Positions 1 through 12,000 of a stretch of 64,000 nt of DNA are shown in pieces. The first letter of the stretch is position 1. The number at the start of each line of letters is the position of its first letter. Source of the DNA: Eudorina sp. 2006-703-Eu-15 (Eukaryota > Chlorophyta > Chlorophyceae > Chlamydomonadales > Volvocaceae); assembly GCA_003117195.1 (NCBI GenBank), contig BDSI01000031.1:161501-225500 (forward strand). The letters are read 5' to 3'. A program made the translations under genes and the position numbers. The notes below the pieces were generated by a model. It was not told the DNA's origin. It saw only the letters and a program-made list of their open reading frames with translations, and ran no database searches.

Positions 1-3000
1 CATGGCAATTGTCCTGAATGTAAGCGGATGCTTTTGCACCGACGTCATGTTGTCGCCCTGCCTCACCGCAGGCTGGCTCTGTACGGACTGGGCGGTGCGC
101 CCCGATGGTCCATGAATGACGCGGTGCGCATCCCGCGGGCCGGGACGGGGCCGGGTGGCCAGGGCACCATACCTAGTGGGCCAAAGGGAGGTGGGGTGGG
201 CGCATGGGCCGCAGCTGCGCATGGCCTGGTGGAGGAAAACGGTGCGATGCCAGGAGCGGAGATCAAGGGCGGGCGGCACGGGATGCGTCAGGTGGCGTAC
301 TGTTGATTCCTCCGGAGTCCTATCCGCATCTCCCTAAACGGTTGGTGTTCTCATTGGCCTGTCGGCTTCACTTTCAGGCTGGCCAGTTCTCGGCACTGTG
401 CCTGGACGGCGGGCCCGGCAATGGCGGTGGCAGCAGCACCGGCAGCGGCGGCCGGGCGGTGCTGGGCCGCCACAGCGCCCTGATGTCGCTGGTGGACCTC
501 ACCTCGGGCAAGGTGGCGGTGGAGCAGGTGAGGGACGCCCCGCGGAAGGGCCCCAGCGGAGGACTGCGCGTTCCCCTCCCCCCTTTTGCTGTGGCAGCAG
601 CGCAGGTCGAGTATGCCTACCAATTTCCTACATCCCCCCATTGCAAGGCGGGGGAAAAGGGTCCGGACTCTCACATACACATGTTATATAGTCGCACCGT
701 GCGTTATTATGTCGACACGATTCAAAGTGCATGATTGCTAACCCGCGCCCACGCCTGCACAGCCATTGAGGGCCGCTAGGGGCGGGCCCGGCCACCGCCG
801 TGTGGATGCGCATGCGTGTGTTGACCGATGACCGGACTGCTGTACGCGGCTCCACCCGGGCCCGGGGGCCTCTGCTTTGCTGCGCCGCCTGCTGACAGGA
901 GGTGATGGGCCTGATGGGCGGCGAGGGCATCACCCTTCTGCGCGGTCCGGTGTCCCGCGGGTCGCTGTGCTGCGCCACCTCGCTGGGCCGCCTGGCGCTG
1001 ATCGACCCACGGGCCAAGCTGCGGGTGCGAAACTTGGGGAACGAAACGAAGAGAAAAAAATCAGCCACGAGCAAGGCTCGGGGGGAGCGTGGGGGCTCGC
1101 TTGCAGTCTTGCTGCGTTGCCGCTGAGGACGGGGCCCCAGTTTGGAAAGGCGCGCGGGTGGATGCGTGCACGGGCGGATCGGGCGGCGGCGCTGGGTCGT
1201 ATGGGACGGGGCGCGGCGGGGTTAACCTGATCCACCTGGCTTCCTGCAAACAAACCCTTCCCTGACGGCCCTGCGCCGCGTCCACGGGCCCTCCATGTGA
1301 TCCGCCCACTTGTTCGGCACCTTCCGCCGGGTCCTGCCCCGGGTGCGAAGGTGGACAGCGCGCTGACCGCCGCCCTTGGGGGTGTGGCGGCGCTGGACGC
1401 CCGCGGTGACACGGTGGCGGCGGCGGGCTACGGGGTGCGGGCGGGGCAGGTGGTGGCGGAGAACTGCGTCAAGGTGCGCGGCCGCGTGGCGGGAGACGTG
1501 TGGTGTGGTGATGTGCGGTGCGGAGACGGCCCTGGGCGGGCCAGGGGGTCCTGAGGGGCCCCTGGGCGGCTCCCGAAGGTGACGGCCCCCCAGGGTGTCG
1601 GCGTGCGGGTGAGGAGGGGCACCCTGATGGGGTCCTCACCTAGGAGTTTGGGACCCTACCTGCGTCGGTCTGCACGCTTCCTGTTGGGCCGCGGCTGGCC
1701 TGTCCTGACGCCCTGACTGCCTCTGCCCCCCTTTCCCCCCGCCCCCCGACAGATCTTCGACATGCGCGCGGGCCTGCGGCTGCTCTTCTCGCTGCCGGTG
1801 CCCGGCACCCCCGCGGCGCTGTGCTTCCACCCGCTGATGCCCGCCAGCCTGCTGGTGGCACTGCCCTCCGCCATGTTCTGTCTGGCGGACACGGCCACAG
1901 CGGTGGCCAGCAGCATCTACCAGGTGCGTGCTGTTCGGCAGGCCAGGCAGGAGTGCGTCTTGTGCAAGGGGGCCATGGCTAAGCCCGTGCACCAGGTGTG
2001 AGGACGCGTGTGGCGGGGGTTCGGGCTGTAGCGCATCTCAGAAAACCCGGTTTCTCCCCGGATATGACAATCACACGCAGGGTAGGACTGGGGTGGGTCT
2101 AATCCACGTACACACATATACACCACGGTGTCCACGCACTTCCCACGTCCCTGCGGCAGGCTGACATGGCGTCGGACTCGCTGTCGGCCGCCACCATCAG
2201 CGGCAGCGGGGAGCTGGCGGCGCTGGGCGGCAGCGGCGGCTACGTGCACATCTGGGGGGACCTGGCGGGCGGCCCCGGGCCGGGCGGCGGAGGCGCGGGC
2301 GGGCGTCACCGGGTCAACAAGGCCGCCACCTCGACGCAGCCGCCCTCACCGGCGGCGCGGCCCAAGCCGGCTGTGGCGCTGCAGGTGATGAGGGCTGGAA
2401 GGGAGTGCCACGGCCCGAAGGAGGGCTGCGTGGGGCACCGGCCAGGATCCCACCTGGGGGGCCTCAACCAGCCCGGGGGGCGTGCACAGGGAGGGAGGGC
2501 TGCAGGGAGGGGGGGACAAGGGGTAGTGGCCGAGGAGGGTGTAGGGAAGGAGTCCAGGGAAGAGGTGTAGGGAAGGAGTCCAGGGAAGAGGTGTAGGAAA
2601 GGAGTCCAGGGAGGGTCTCCGCCGAGAGTTGTGGGGCCCCGGAAGCGAGGGTCGCAGTGTGGGGTAAGATGGAGGGTTGTGTTTGGGTTTGAGTAGTAGA
2701 GGAGGGCAGCCGGCGGCTACAGGCGCGCAACTCGCTGTGCGGGCCGGGCGCCTTCTTTCGCACGAATCGTGAAAGCCAATATGTAGTTAAGGCCCCTGGC
2801 GACGAGGTCGGCATTGCACCTGCCCTGCCCTGCCCCGCGCCCGCTGTCGTACAGGAGGAGGACCACTTCTCCACGGCGCCCCAGTACACCCCTCCCCTGC
2901 CCCCGACCGCGCCCCCGGGCGCAATGCCGCCCCCCCTCCTGTCCGATTTCGACCCCGCCGAAACCGCCTCCGTGGGCCTCCCCCCCCGGGTGCTGGACCC

Positions 3001-6000
3001 CACACTCCGGCGGGATATCCGCGTGGTGGGTGCAGGGTGGGGTGGCGGGGTGGCTGGCTGAGGCTTTTGAGTGGCTGTCTGGCTACATGGCTGGCTGGCT
3101 GGCTGCATGGGCGGGCGACCCGTGGGTGGCTGTCGGCGAACCCCCCGGCGGTGTGACCCCACCGTGACGCGACCGACGGGGGCCCGCGCCGGGCGCCACC
3201 CTCACCCCCACCATCTCCAACCCCCACTTTGCTGCCTCCCTGCCCCCCTGCGCTCAAATCAAATCTGCACAGCGTCACGCCGCCTTGGATAAAGTTGGTG
3301 GTGATGCCACAGCCTCAGCGCCCTTACGCTCAATCCCCTCCCCACAAAATCTAGACTCCCTTCCCTGCCGCCCCGTACAACGGAAAAAAACCGCGCACGC
3401 ATTGCTAGGTGGACGGCATGGGTTACCTGCCCAACCCGCACTACTCGCGCTCCAAGGCGCTGCCCGACATGGTCCGTGAGCTGGCGGCGCTTCGGCACGG
3501 CCCCACCTGCCGGCTGTCCATGAAGGCCGACTGGGTGGACCCCGTGGCGGCGCGCGCGGAGCGGCAGCGGCAGCGGGCGGCGGAAGGTGGGTGCGGGGGC
3601 CCACTTGGGTGGGCGGGAGGGTCCCGGACAGCGAGGAGTGGTGTGTCAGGGGCATTGAGTGGGTCCCGATCCCCCGATCCTCTGTTCCCCCATCCCTCCC
3701 CTCCCCTCCCCCCCCCGCAGGTGGTGTGGTGCTGCCGCTACGGTACCAGCACGTGGAGATACGGCACTACGGCAGGCTCAAGTGGGAGGAGTTTGACTTC
3801 TCCTACTACAACCGCACGCGCTTCGCGGGGCTGGAGAACGACCTGCCCAACGCCTACTGCAACGCGCTGCTGCAGGTGCGGCGGTGGATGGGTTGGTTGG
3901 GTGGAATGGGTGCGTGGAATGGGTCATTTGGATGGGTGTGGTGGGACCGGCTCGCCCGTCGTCTTGCAAGGAGATCCTGACTGGCACCTCTGGGCCAGGG
4001 GCGCCGGAGAAATGGCACCCACGGCACGCACACCGCCTGCAGGCCTGCGGGCCCTCGCGGTTTCCTGCACCCGTTCCCTCTCTACCACCACCAAGTCGCA
4101 ATGTCCTCCGCCCCCACCGTTACGCCGCGCCGCGGCCTCTACCCCACTCCCCTCCCAACACCACTCCAACCCCCCTCCAACAACCTCCATCCAACCCCAG
4201 GTGCTGTACTTCATTCCGGAGTTCCGCTCCCTGGCGCTGTGCCACGTCCCCGAGCCAGATGTGGAGTTCTGCCTGACCTGCGAGCTGTCCTTCCTGTTCG
4301 GAATGCTGCAAAGGGCCGTTGGACTGCCCTGCCAGGTGGGGCCGGGAGAGACAGGGAGACAGGGCGGGGGGGTTGTGACAGGCACCCAGGGCGCGGGGAC
4401 GTCTGTAGGGGGCGGTCGGCGAGTCGTGTGCGGCTGCGGAGTAGGTGTGATGGTCTATCTTGCCCAAAACGCATGCGTCCCGGTGGCCTGGCTTCGGCAG
4501 GGTAACGCCTCCGTGTGCGGACGCCCACTTCACCTCCTCCTCTTATTACTCATCTAACCCCTTACTGTCCTCCCCCTTCTCATCTTGCCTACGTTTTCCC
4601 TTTATTCCCCCCGTCCCCCAAAGGCCACCAACCTGCTGCGGACGCTGCGGTCCCTGCGTGAGGCGGCGGCGCTGGGGCTGCTGGACGGCGGCGGTATCGG
4701 CCCGGCGGCCGGCACCGCCAGCGATGCCGGCGTCGCGGCCGCCGCGGCGGCGGCGGCTGCCAGCGGCGGCGCGGGCGGTGGCGCGGGCGGCGGCGCGGGC
4801 AGCGCGGAGACGGAGCTGTCGCGGCGCGTGGCGGCGCTGTCGCGGTTCGTTCTGGAGCAGATGCACAGGTGAGGTGTGACGAGCTGCGGGGGCGTTACTC
4901 CACTTGCCAACCGCCAACCGCCTCCGGAGCCGCCTCCAGGAGTCTGATCGGTAGCCTGGAGGAGGCTTGCCAGGGAGGCTGGGGCTGGGCTGCCGGACGG
5001 GCGCGCGCATGGCCGCTTCAGGGGTCATTCATTGGGTGGTCGACAACCACCATCCCCCTTCCTCTTCCTGGCTCCTCTCGTCGTCCTCCTGGGGGACTGG
5101 GGCTTCATTTTATCGTCTTCGGCCCCCCTCCCCCCCAACACACACACACACACCTCCAGGGAGGCCTCCAACGCGCGGAGCCCGTCCAACGGCCCCTTCA
5201 GGTCGGGCATTGCTCCGCAGCCCGCGCCCTGCAACGCCGCCATGGCGCCTGCACTCGAGGTGGGTGGGTTGGACCACGCTCAACGCGCTAGGAGGAGAGA
5301 TGGCGTGTGAGCCCTAAATTCGGGGCCTTACGGAAATGCCTGATTCCGGGAGGGCAGTGCCAGGGCGTTGGGGAATGACACAGTGGTAGGGAATGCTCTA
5401 GGTACCGGGGGGTTCCGCAGAACGGACCCACCCGAAACGGCCCTGCGGGAAAAGGCCAGGATGTGTCGGTTGGGCATCGCAGCGCCTGGGCGCGCCTGGG
5501 GCGTGTCCGTCACACAGCTGAACCGCCTTGAGCTTCCCGGCAGCGTGATGTCAACGTCCCTGGTGTCCCTTCGTCCCCCGCTGGGACCCCTCTGACCCAC
5601 GGGTCCTCAGGCGCTGATGGCCATCTCCTTCCGGCAGCGCATGACGACTCTGACGGGGCCGGGCGCGGACTCGGTGCGCGAGGCCAGGGCGTTCCAGGTG
5701 AGCAGAGCGAAGGGGGGCAGCGGGGGAGGGGGAGGAGAGGGAGTGATGCACGGAAGCGAAACGTGAGGGCGAGGGCGGGGAAGGGAGCTGCAGCGGCGCA
5801 CGTCGGCAAGGGCGGCTGGGAGGTGGGCGAGCAGGGCGGGGCGGCCGGACCAGGCTGGGGGCTGGTGACGCAACGATGCGGGCGGACCCGCGCAGCGGTC
5901 ACACGGCCCATGGGTGATCAGCGCCCGCGTCGCTTATACAAATTGACTCCAGTGCTTGTCCTATCCTGTCCTGTCCTCTTCTTGGTCATCCCGGTCGCCT

Positions 6001-9000
6001 GCGCCCTCCCGCCCTCGGCCACCCACCTGCACACGTCTTGCATCGCACCTTGCACCGGCTGCTGTTGTCGGCGTCGCGGCGACGCTGCCTTCACGCACCG
6101 CTTGCCTGGCCACCCGGTGATTGTGATGGGCCATAAGGCCGCGGCTGCGCCTCGCTCGCCAGGATGACCGTTGTGACGCTTACCGCCAACCACCACATTG
6201 CGCCGCGGCTGCACCGCCGCTGCACCGCCGCTGTGCTGTCCTGCTGCGCTGCCGTGCTGCGCTGTGCTCTATCCTCTGTCCTGTTCAGGTGGACCTGCAG
6301 TACCCTCCCTCGAAGGAGAAGGCGGCCAAGGCGGCGGAGGAGGCGAGGCAGCTGGGGCTCAGCCGCCTGCCGGGCGCTGCACCGGCACAGGTGGGGTGGC
6401 GTGTGGGCGGGGGCGGGGGGCACTGGCCCCCGGGGGGGCGGTTGAAGCGGAAACCAAGCCCCGAGCGGACCTGGTCGCCCGGGGGGAGGAGGGGGTTCGC
6501 TTGGCTGACCGACAATCGCACAGCCGCGTGAGAGGGAGGCATGTGGGGGCTGTGGGCTGCAGCACGGTGGAGGGTTGTGGAGGGGTTGGGAGGGGGGCTG
6601 GAGGAGGATGGAGGGGCTAAAGGAATTGTTGAAGCTGCGCCGCTGCCAGAGCTCAAGTCCGATCGGAATACGGTACAGTACCTCAAAATCTCCAGCGACG
6701 ATGAGGGTGGAGGGGGAATGGAGGCGGATGGAGGGGGCTGGAGGCGGGTGGTGGCCCCCGGTGGAATGTATATGTGTTTGTGTTCAGGAGAAGACCTGCT
6801 TGCTTTGCAGGCTGGGAAGGGGCTGATAGCAGATGTCCGACGAGAGGAAATCTCAACATGAAAACGGTTGAGGTGATGTGGTTATGGCACCCAACTGCAT
6901 CTATCGCATCGCTGGTCGTGCCCGAACGTTTGCTTACGAGCTAGGTCGTATTGGTTCAATACACGGCTTGTATGGCCATGTGCGGTGTGTACCGAACTGT
7001 GCGACCGCAGGACGGCTCAGTAAGCGATGCGCCGGTCCCCACCTTCGCGGAGCTGCTCCAGCGCTCCCTTCTGGGGGCCTCCGCCACCCGGGCCTGGCTG
7101 GAGGAGGCCAGGGGATACGCGCTCGTGCGCAAGGTGCGGGAAAGGGCTAGAAGGGCGGGAAAGGGCTAGAAGGGCGGGGAGGGCTAGAAGGCGGGGGGGA
7201 ATGGGAGGGCTGGCGGTCTGGCAGCCGAGTCACACGTAGGTTCGGTGCCCACTCCCCTGGCGCCTGCCGCTGCCCCTGTGCCCCTCAGGTCCGGGTGCCG
7301 CTGTACCTACCGCCGGTGCTGACTGTCAACGTGTCCGCCGGGGACAGCGAGGAGGCCGCATGGTGGCTGCCCTTCAAGGGACCCGGTGGGTGGGTGGGTG
7401 GGTGGGTGGGGGTGGGGGGGGGGGGGGGGAGGGTGGGTGGGTGGGGGGTGGGTGGGTGGGGGGGGGGGGTGGGTGGGGGTGGGTGGGTGGGGGGGGGGGG
7501 GGGGGTGGGTGGGGGGTGGGTGGGTGGGTGGGGGGTGGGTGGGTGGGTGGGTGGGTGGGGGGTGGGTGGGTGGGTGGGGGTGGGTGGTGGGTGGGTGGGT
7601 GGGTGGGTGGGGGTGGGTGGGTGGGTGGGTGGGTGGGTGGGTGGGTGCTCAGTGTTTGCAGGGGATCGAGGTGCGAGAGGTGGTGTGTGTTCAGCGAGTT
7701 CGTGTGTGGGTATCAAAAAATTGATTTTTGTGTGTATGTGTTCCTTAGCAGGCAAGGCAGGTCCCTGTGAGGTGGGTAGGGAGGCAGGTAAGTGGGCGGG
7801 TCGGAGCCCGCGGTGACCACATGCCATGATGACGACCCGACGTGTTAGACACATAAACGGACGGGGGTCGTTCCCCCACGCCCTACCCCCAAACCTCCCC
7901 ACCCCCAATGCCCCCAACCCTAAACCCCCAACCCCGCAGACGGCCACATCGCCCCGGGGGAGGCCAACCGGCTGCCCTGGGCCCTCGCCGTGATCAGCCG
8001 GCCACAGGTGGCGAGGGAAGGGGAGGGAGGGGTAGGGAGGAGAGGGAGGGAGGGGGAGAGCGGGGAGGAGAAGGAGGGGAGGGGGAGGGGGGCCTTGTGG
8101 GGGCTCGCCAAGAGGCATGTCGTTTTCAGAGAACTGGCCGACAAAGAATACCGCGGGCGGTTACCGCTGGGGTGCGCCCGGGTGAGGGGCCAGGGGTTTA
8201 GCCGTGATCAGCCGTGATCAGCCGTGATCAGCCGGCCACAGGTGGCGAGGGAAGGGGAGGGAGGGGTAGGGAGGAGAGGGAGGGAGGGGGAGAGCGGGGA
8301 GGAGAAGGAGGGGAGGGGGAGGGGGGCCTTGTGGGGGCTCGCCAAGAGGCATGTCGTTTTCAGAGAACTGGCCGACAAAGAATACCGCGGGCGGTTACCG
8401 CTGGGGTGCGCCCGGGTGAGGGGCCAGGGGCCGGATGCTGGCCCCCGCGTGAGGGCCTACGGAGGGGACATGCCGGGAGGGGATCTGGTAGGCCAACAAG
8501 GAATACACCGGGAGGGTGGCGGTGACGACGAATGAAACCCCGGGGGGACCGACCGGCCGTTGGCGCACTGCAGCTGACCGAGCTCGATTGAGCGGGGCCG
8601 GCCACTGGGCGGGGTCACTCGGCGCGGCCCCCATACCGCCCTCCTGGCCACAGGTGATCCGGGCCCCTCCCGCCGCCCCCGCCCCCGCCCGCCCCGGTGC
8701 CCCGGTGCCGCGTCTCCTTGCAGGCCTGGGAGGTAGAGGTACACCAGGCGGATACGGCGGAGCAGCTGTACGACAAGCTGGGTGAGACGCGCCGTGGGAG
8801 CGTGTCCGGGCGGGATTTTTGTCTGGTACGGCCGTCCAGCTAGGGTTGCTGGTGGGTCGGGACCTTGCCCCTCTTATGGCTATGGGTTGGGGAACGGAAG
8901 AGGGGGACTGGGGGACGGTGTGTTGTTCGCCGCGCAGGGGCGTAATGCTCGATTGTAAAGGGATGGCCTCTCCAGGATTCCAGCCAAGCCCGTCCCGTGG

Positions 9001-12000
9001 GTCACCCGAGCCGGCCGTACACACAGTCGTGCGTCTCGCGGGACAGCGCAGTCGCCGCCCCGGCTCCGGACGGAGGTCACATTCGACCCATGGGTCACCG
9101 TTCCAGAATAGTCCACCCGGACCAAACCAAAACTAAGTCCTATTTACTGCATCCCACGGACGCGCGCGCGGCTGGCGGTTAGCCGAAGCTAGCCGAAGCT
9201 ACCCCCGCACCACCAATGCGATGACGTGTGCGCATTTGTACGCTGGTGAGCGGGGCTCTCCACAGCTGCCCCTGGAGTTGAGATTTCATTGCTGGAGGAT
9301 TCGTGCGCCTCCCAGGTGCTGAACCTTGCCTCACAAAACCCCGCCGCCGCCGCCGCCCCACCCCATCCTCCCCCGGCTGCCGCGCCGCAGGCACGGGCCT
9401 GTACGGCCCCGGCGTCGTGTCCTGCGTGTACGAGCTGTGCGGCGCGGTGTTCCAGATCCGGGATCTGGACGAGGCGGCGGACCCCGCCGCCAGCCGCCCG
9501 GGCGCCAAACCGCATCTGGGTCACTTGGTCTCGATGGTCAAGGTGGGGAGGAGGGGGGAGGGGGGCACAGGAAATGGGCTGGGATGAAATGCCAGGTCGC
9601 GAAGAAGTGGTCAAATTCGGGAGGTGCGGGGCTTGCCCGAGATCGACCCGTGGGTCCGACCGGCACCACGAAGGGGAACCCGGAAGCGGGGGCGGGGGGT
9701 CTGGGGCGGTGTGTGGCGGGTGGCTGGAGTAAGTGTGGGGTGTATATCACACTCATGTGTGTGTGTGTGCATATATTCATATTTCATATCCCATATTAAA
9801 TATGTATAAATCAGAATATATATAAATTGCCGTCTGTTGTGTTACGGCCTGCCTTTCCAGACAAGGCGGCGGTGGCACAGACGGCATGTTGCATGCAGAA
9901 TCGATGTCCCGGAACTGCAGTTGTGACGAGGTGTACGATGGCCTGGCGCCGTTTGCCTGCCGTACAGGTACCGCAGACGTACTGGGACGAGATCCCGGAG
10001 CCGCGGCTCACCAAGCCCCCAGCCGGCTCCATGGCGGAGTTCGTGTCGGGCCGCCAGCCCACCGCCACCGCGGCGGCAACTGCCACGGCGGTGACGGCGA
10101 CGGCGACGGCGACGGTGGCCGCGACGCCAGGAGGCGCGGTAACGGCGGCGGTGACGGTGACGGCGACGGCGGCAAAGGTGGTGGGGATCTCTGGGATAAC
10201 CGCAGCAGCAGGGGCAGAGAAGGTGTGGAGGGCCTAGGGGGCGGGTATGCTGGTTGCTGCGCAACCCGTTACTTCGACTGGATGCGGCACCGAGCGATTC
10301 CAAGATGTCGATGACGGTACACATGTTTGGAAACACACGGGGGTAACACGCCGGTGACACATCTACAATGTGTTTGTCGGTGGCAAGGCAGGGGCGCGTG
10401 TCTCATGCCATGGCCTTCAGAACAGAGTCGAGCAGGGTGGTGTGGCCCCTCCTTCGCGGTCCGAGGCTCCAGTTCAGGGCCCTGCCTCCCTCCCTCCCGC
10501 CTGCCCGATCGGACCTTCGCGCTGGCAGCAGCGCAGCTTCAGCACGTCTGCGGTACCAATGTCCCTCCCATCCCTCCCGTCCCCCGCCCGGCCGCGCGCA
10601 GGCGAACGGCAAGGCCACGCCCGGGCGCGGCGGCGGTGCCGCCGGCGCCGGCGCCCCTGGCACCCCGGCCTCATCTGCGGCTGAGGCCGCGTCCGCCCGT
10701 CCCCCGGCCTCCGAGTCCGCCTCCGCGTCCGCCGCAGGTTCCCCCGCTGGGCCCCCCGCGGGTGGCAGCACCCGGGTGGATCTGGGGCTGGGCTCCATCT
10801 CACTTCCCGATGACCTGGATGACATATTCGCGACGGGGCTCAGTTTCGGAGCAGGTAGGGATCCCGCCAGGGCGGGAAGGGATGGGGGGAGAATTGAGGA
10901 AGATGGTGGCGGGAGTCAGGACCGTGTGTGGGAAGGGCGGTGGTTAGGGGGAGGGGGGAGGCGGGGAGCTGGGGCTGGGGACCTCAGGGCGGGATTCGGG
11001 TGCTGGGCGTTGGCGATACCGGTGACCGCGGGGGGGGGGGTGGCAGGGCAGGCCCAGGGTGTGCGTGGGTGTGCGTGTATGCCCCGGACTGTACGGCTCA
11101 TGTACGGCACCCGCCCTCGAGTATGATGGGCCCCCTCCGCACTCCTGTACCGCCGCAGAGCCCCAGCCCAGCCCCACCCCGACCCGGACCGAGCCGACAT
11201 CCTCGTCCTCCCCCTCATCCAATGCGGCGGGGGCGGGGCCGGCCGGCTCGGCAACCAGCCCAAAGGGAGCCGTCCCCCCGCGGCGGCCCTCGAGCGGCGG
11301 CGCCCCTGGAGCGCGGTCGCCGTCCTCCTCGGGACAAGCCGCCCGGGGTCACCCGCAGGTACGGTGCCGTACTCCCCCAGGGGTATCCGGACCTTGCCGC
11401 GTCACACGACGTGGCAATGATGGCACCCGTTGTTGGCCGCCGACTGGGGGTGCTGCCCGCTGCTGCTGATCTCCCTTGTCTTCTGCGTCTTTGCCATTCC
11501 ACGTGTAACGCATGCCGATATCAAGGCGTCCAGCTGGTTTGCTTACGTCTGCGGTGCACTGAAGGCGCGGGGCGGGGGGCTGGCGGGTCCCCGCACTCGA
11601 TCCGGCAGCTGAGGCGTCACACCTCGGCTCCGCTTGCGGATGCTGCGATGCCGTACTCACATGGGCGATTCGGACTGATGCATCTCAACCGATCCGTGCA
11701 ATGGTCCCCCAGAGGGGGAGACGAGGCCCGCGCGTGTGAGTGTGACCCATGGGTCGCTAGCCCTGTCCGCGGTGGCGGCCCCTGCTAGCCCAACCCCCGG
11801 CCGCGCCTGCCGCTGCCGACCCTGCGGTCCCTGCGGTCCCCTGTCCCTATCCGCCCCCGCTTCCGCCTCCGCCGCAGGGTCCCGAGTGGGTCCTCTTCAA
11901 CGACTTCTCCGTTGTGCCCAACGTTCCCTCACACGAGGTCACAGCCACGTACTCCAACCAGAAACTGCCGTGCCTGCTGCAGTACAGACAGGTACGGCAG

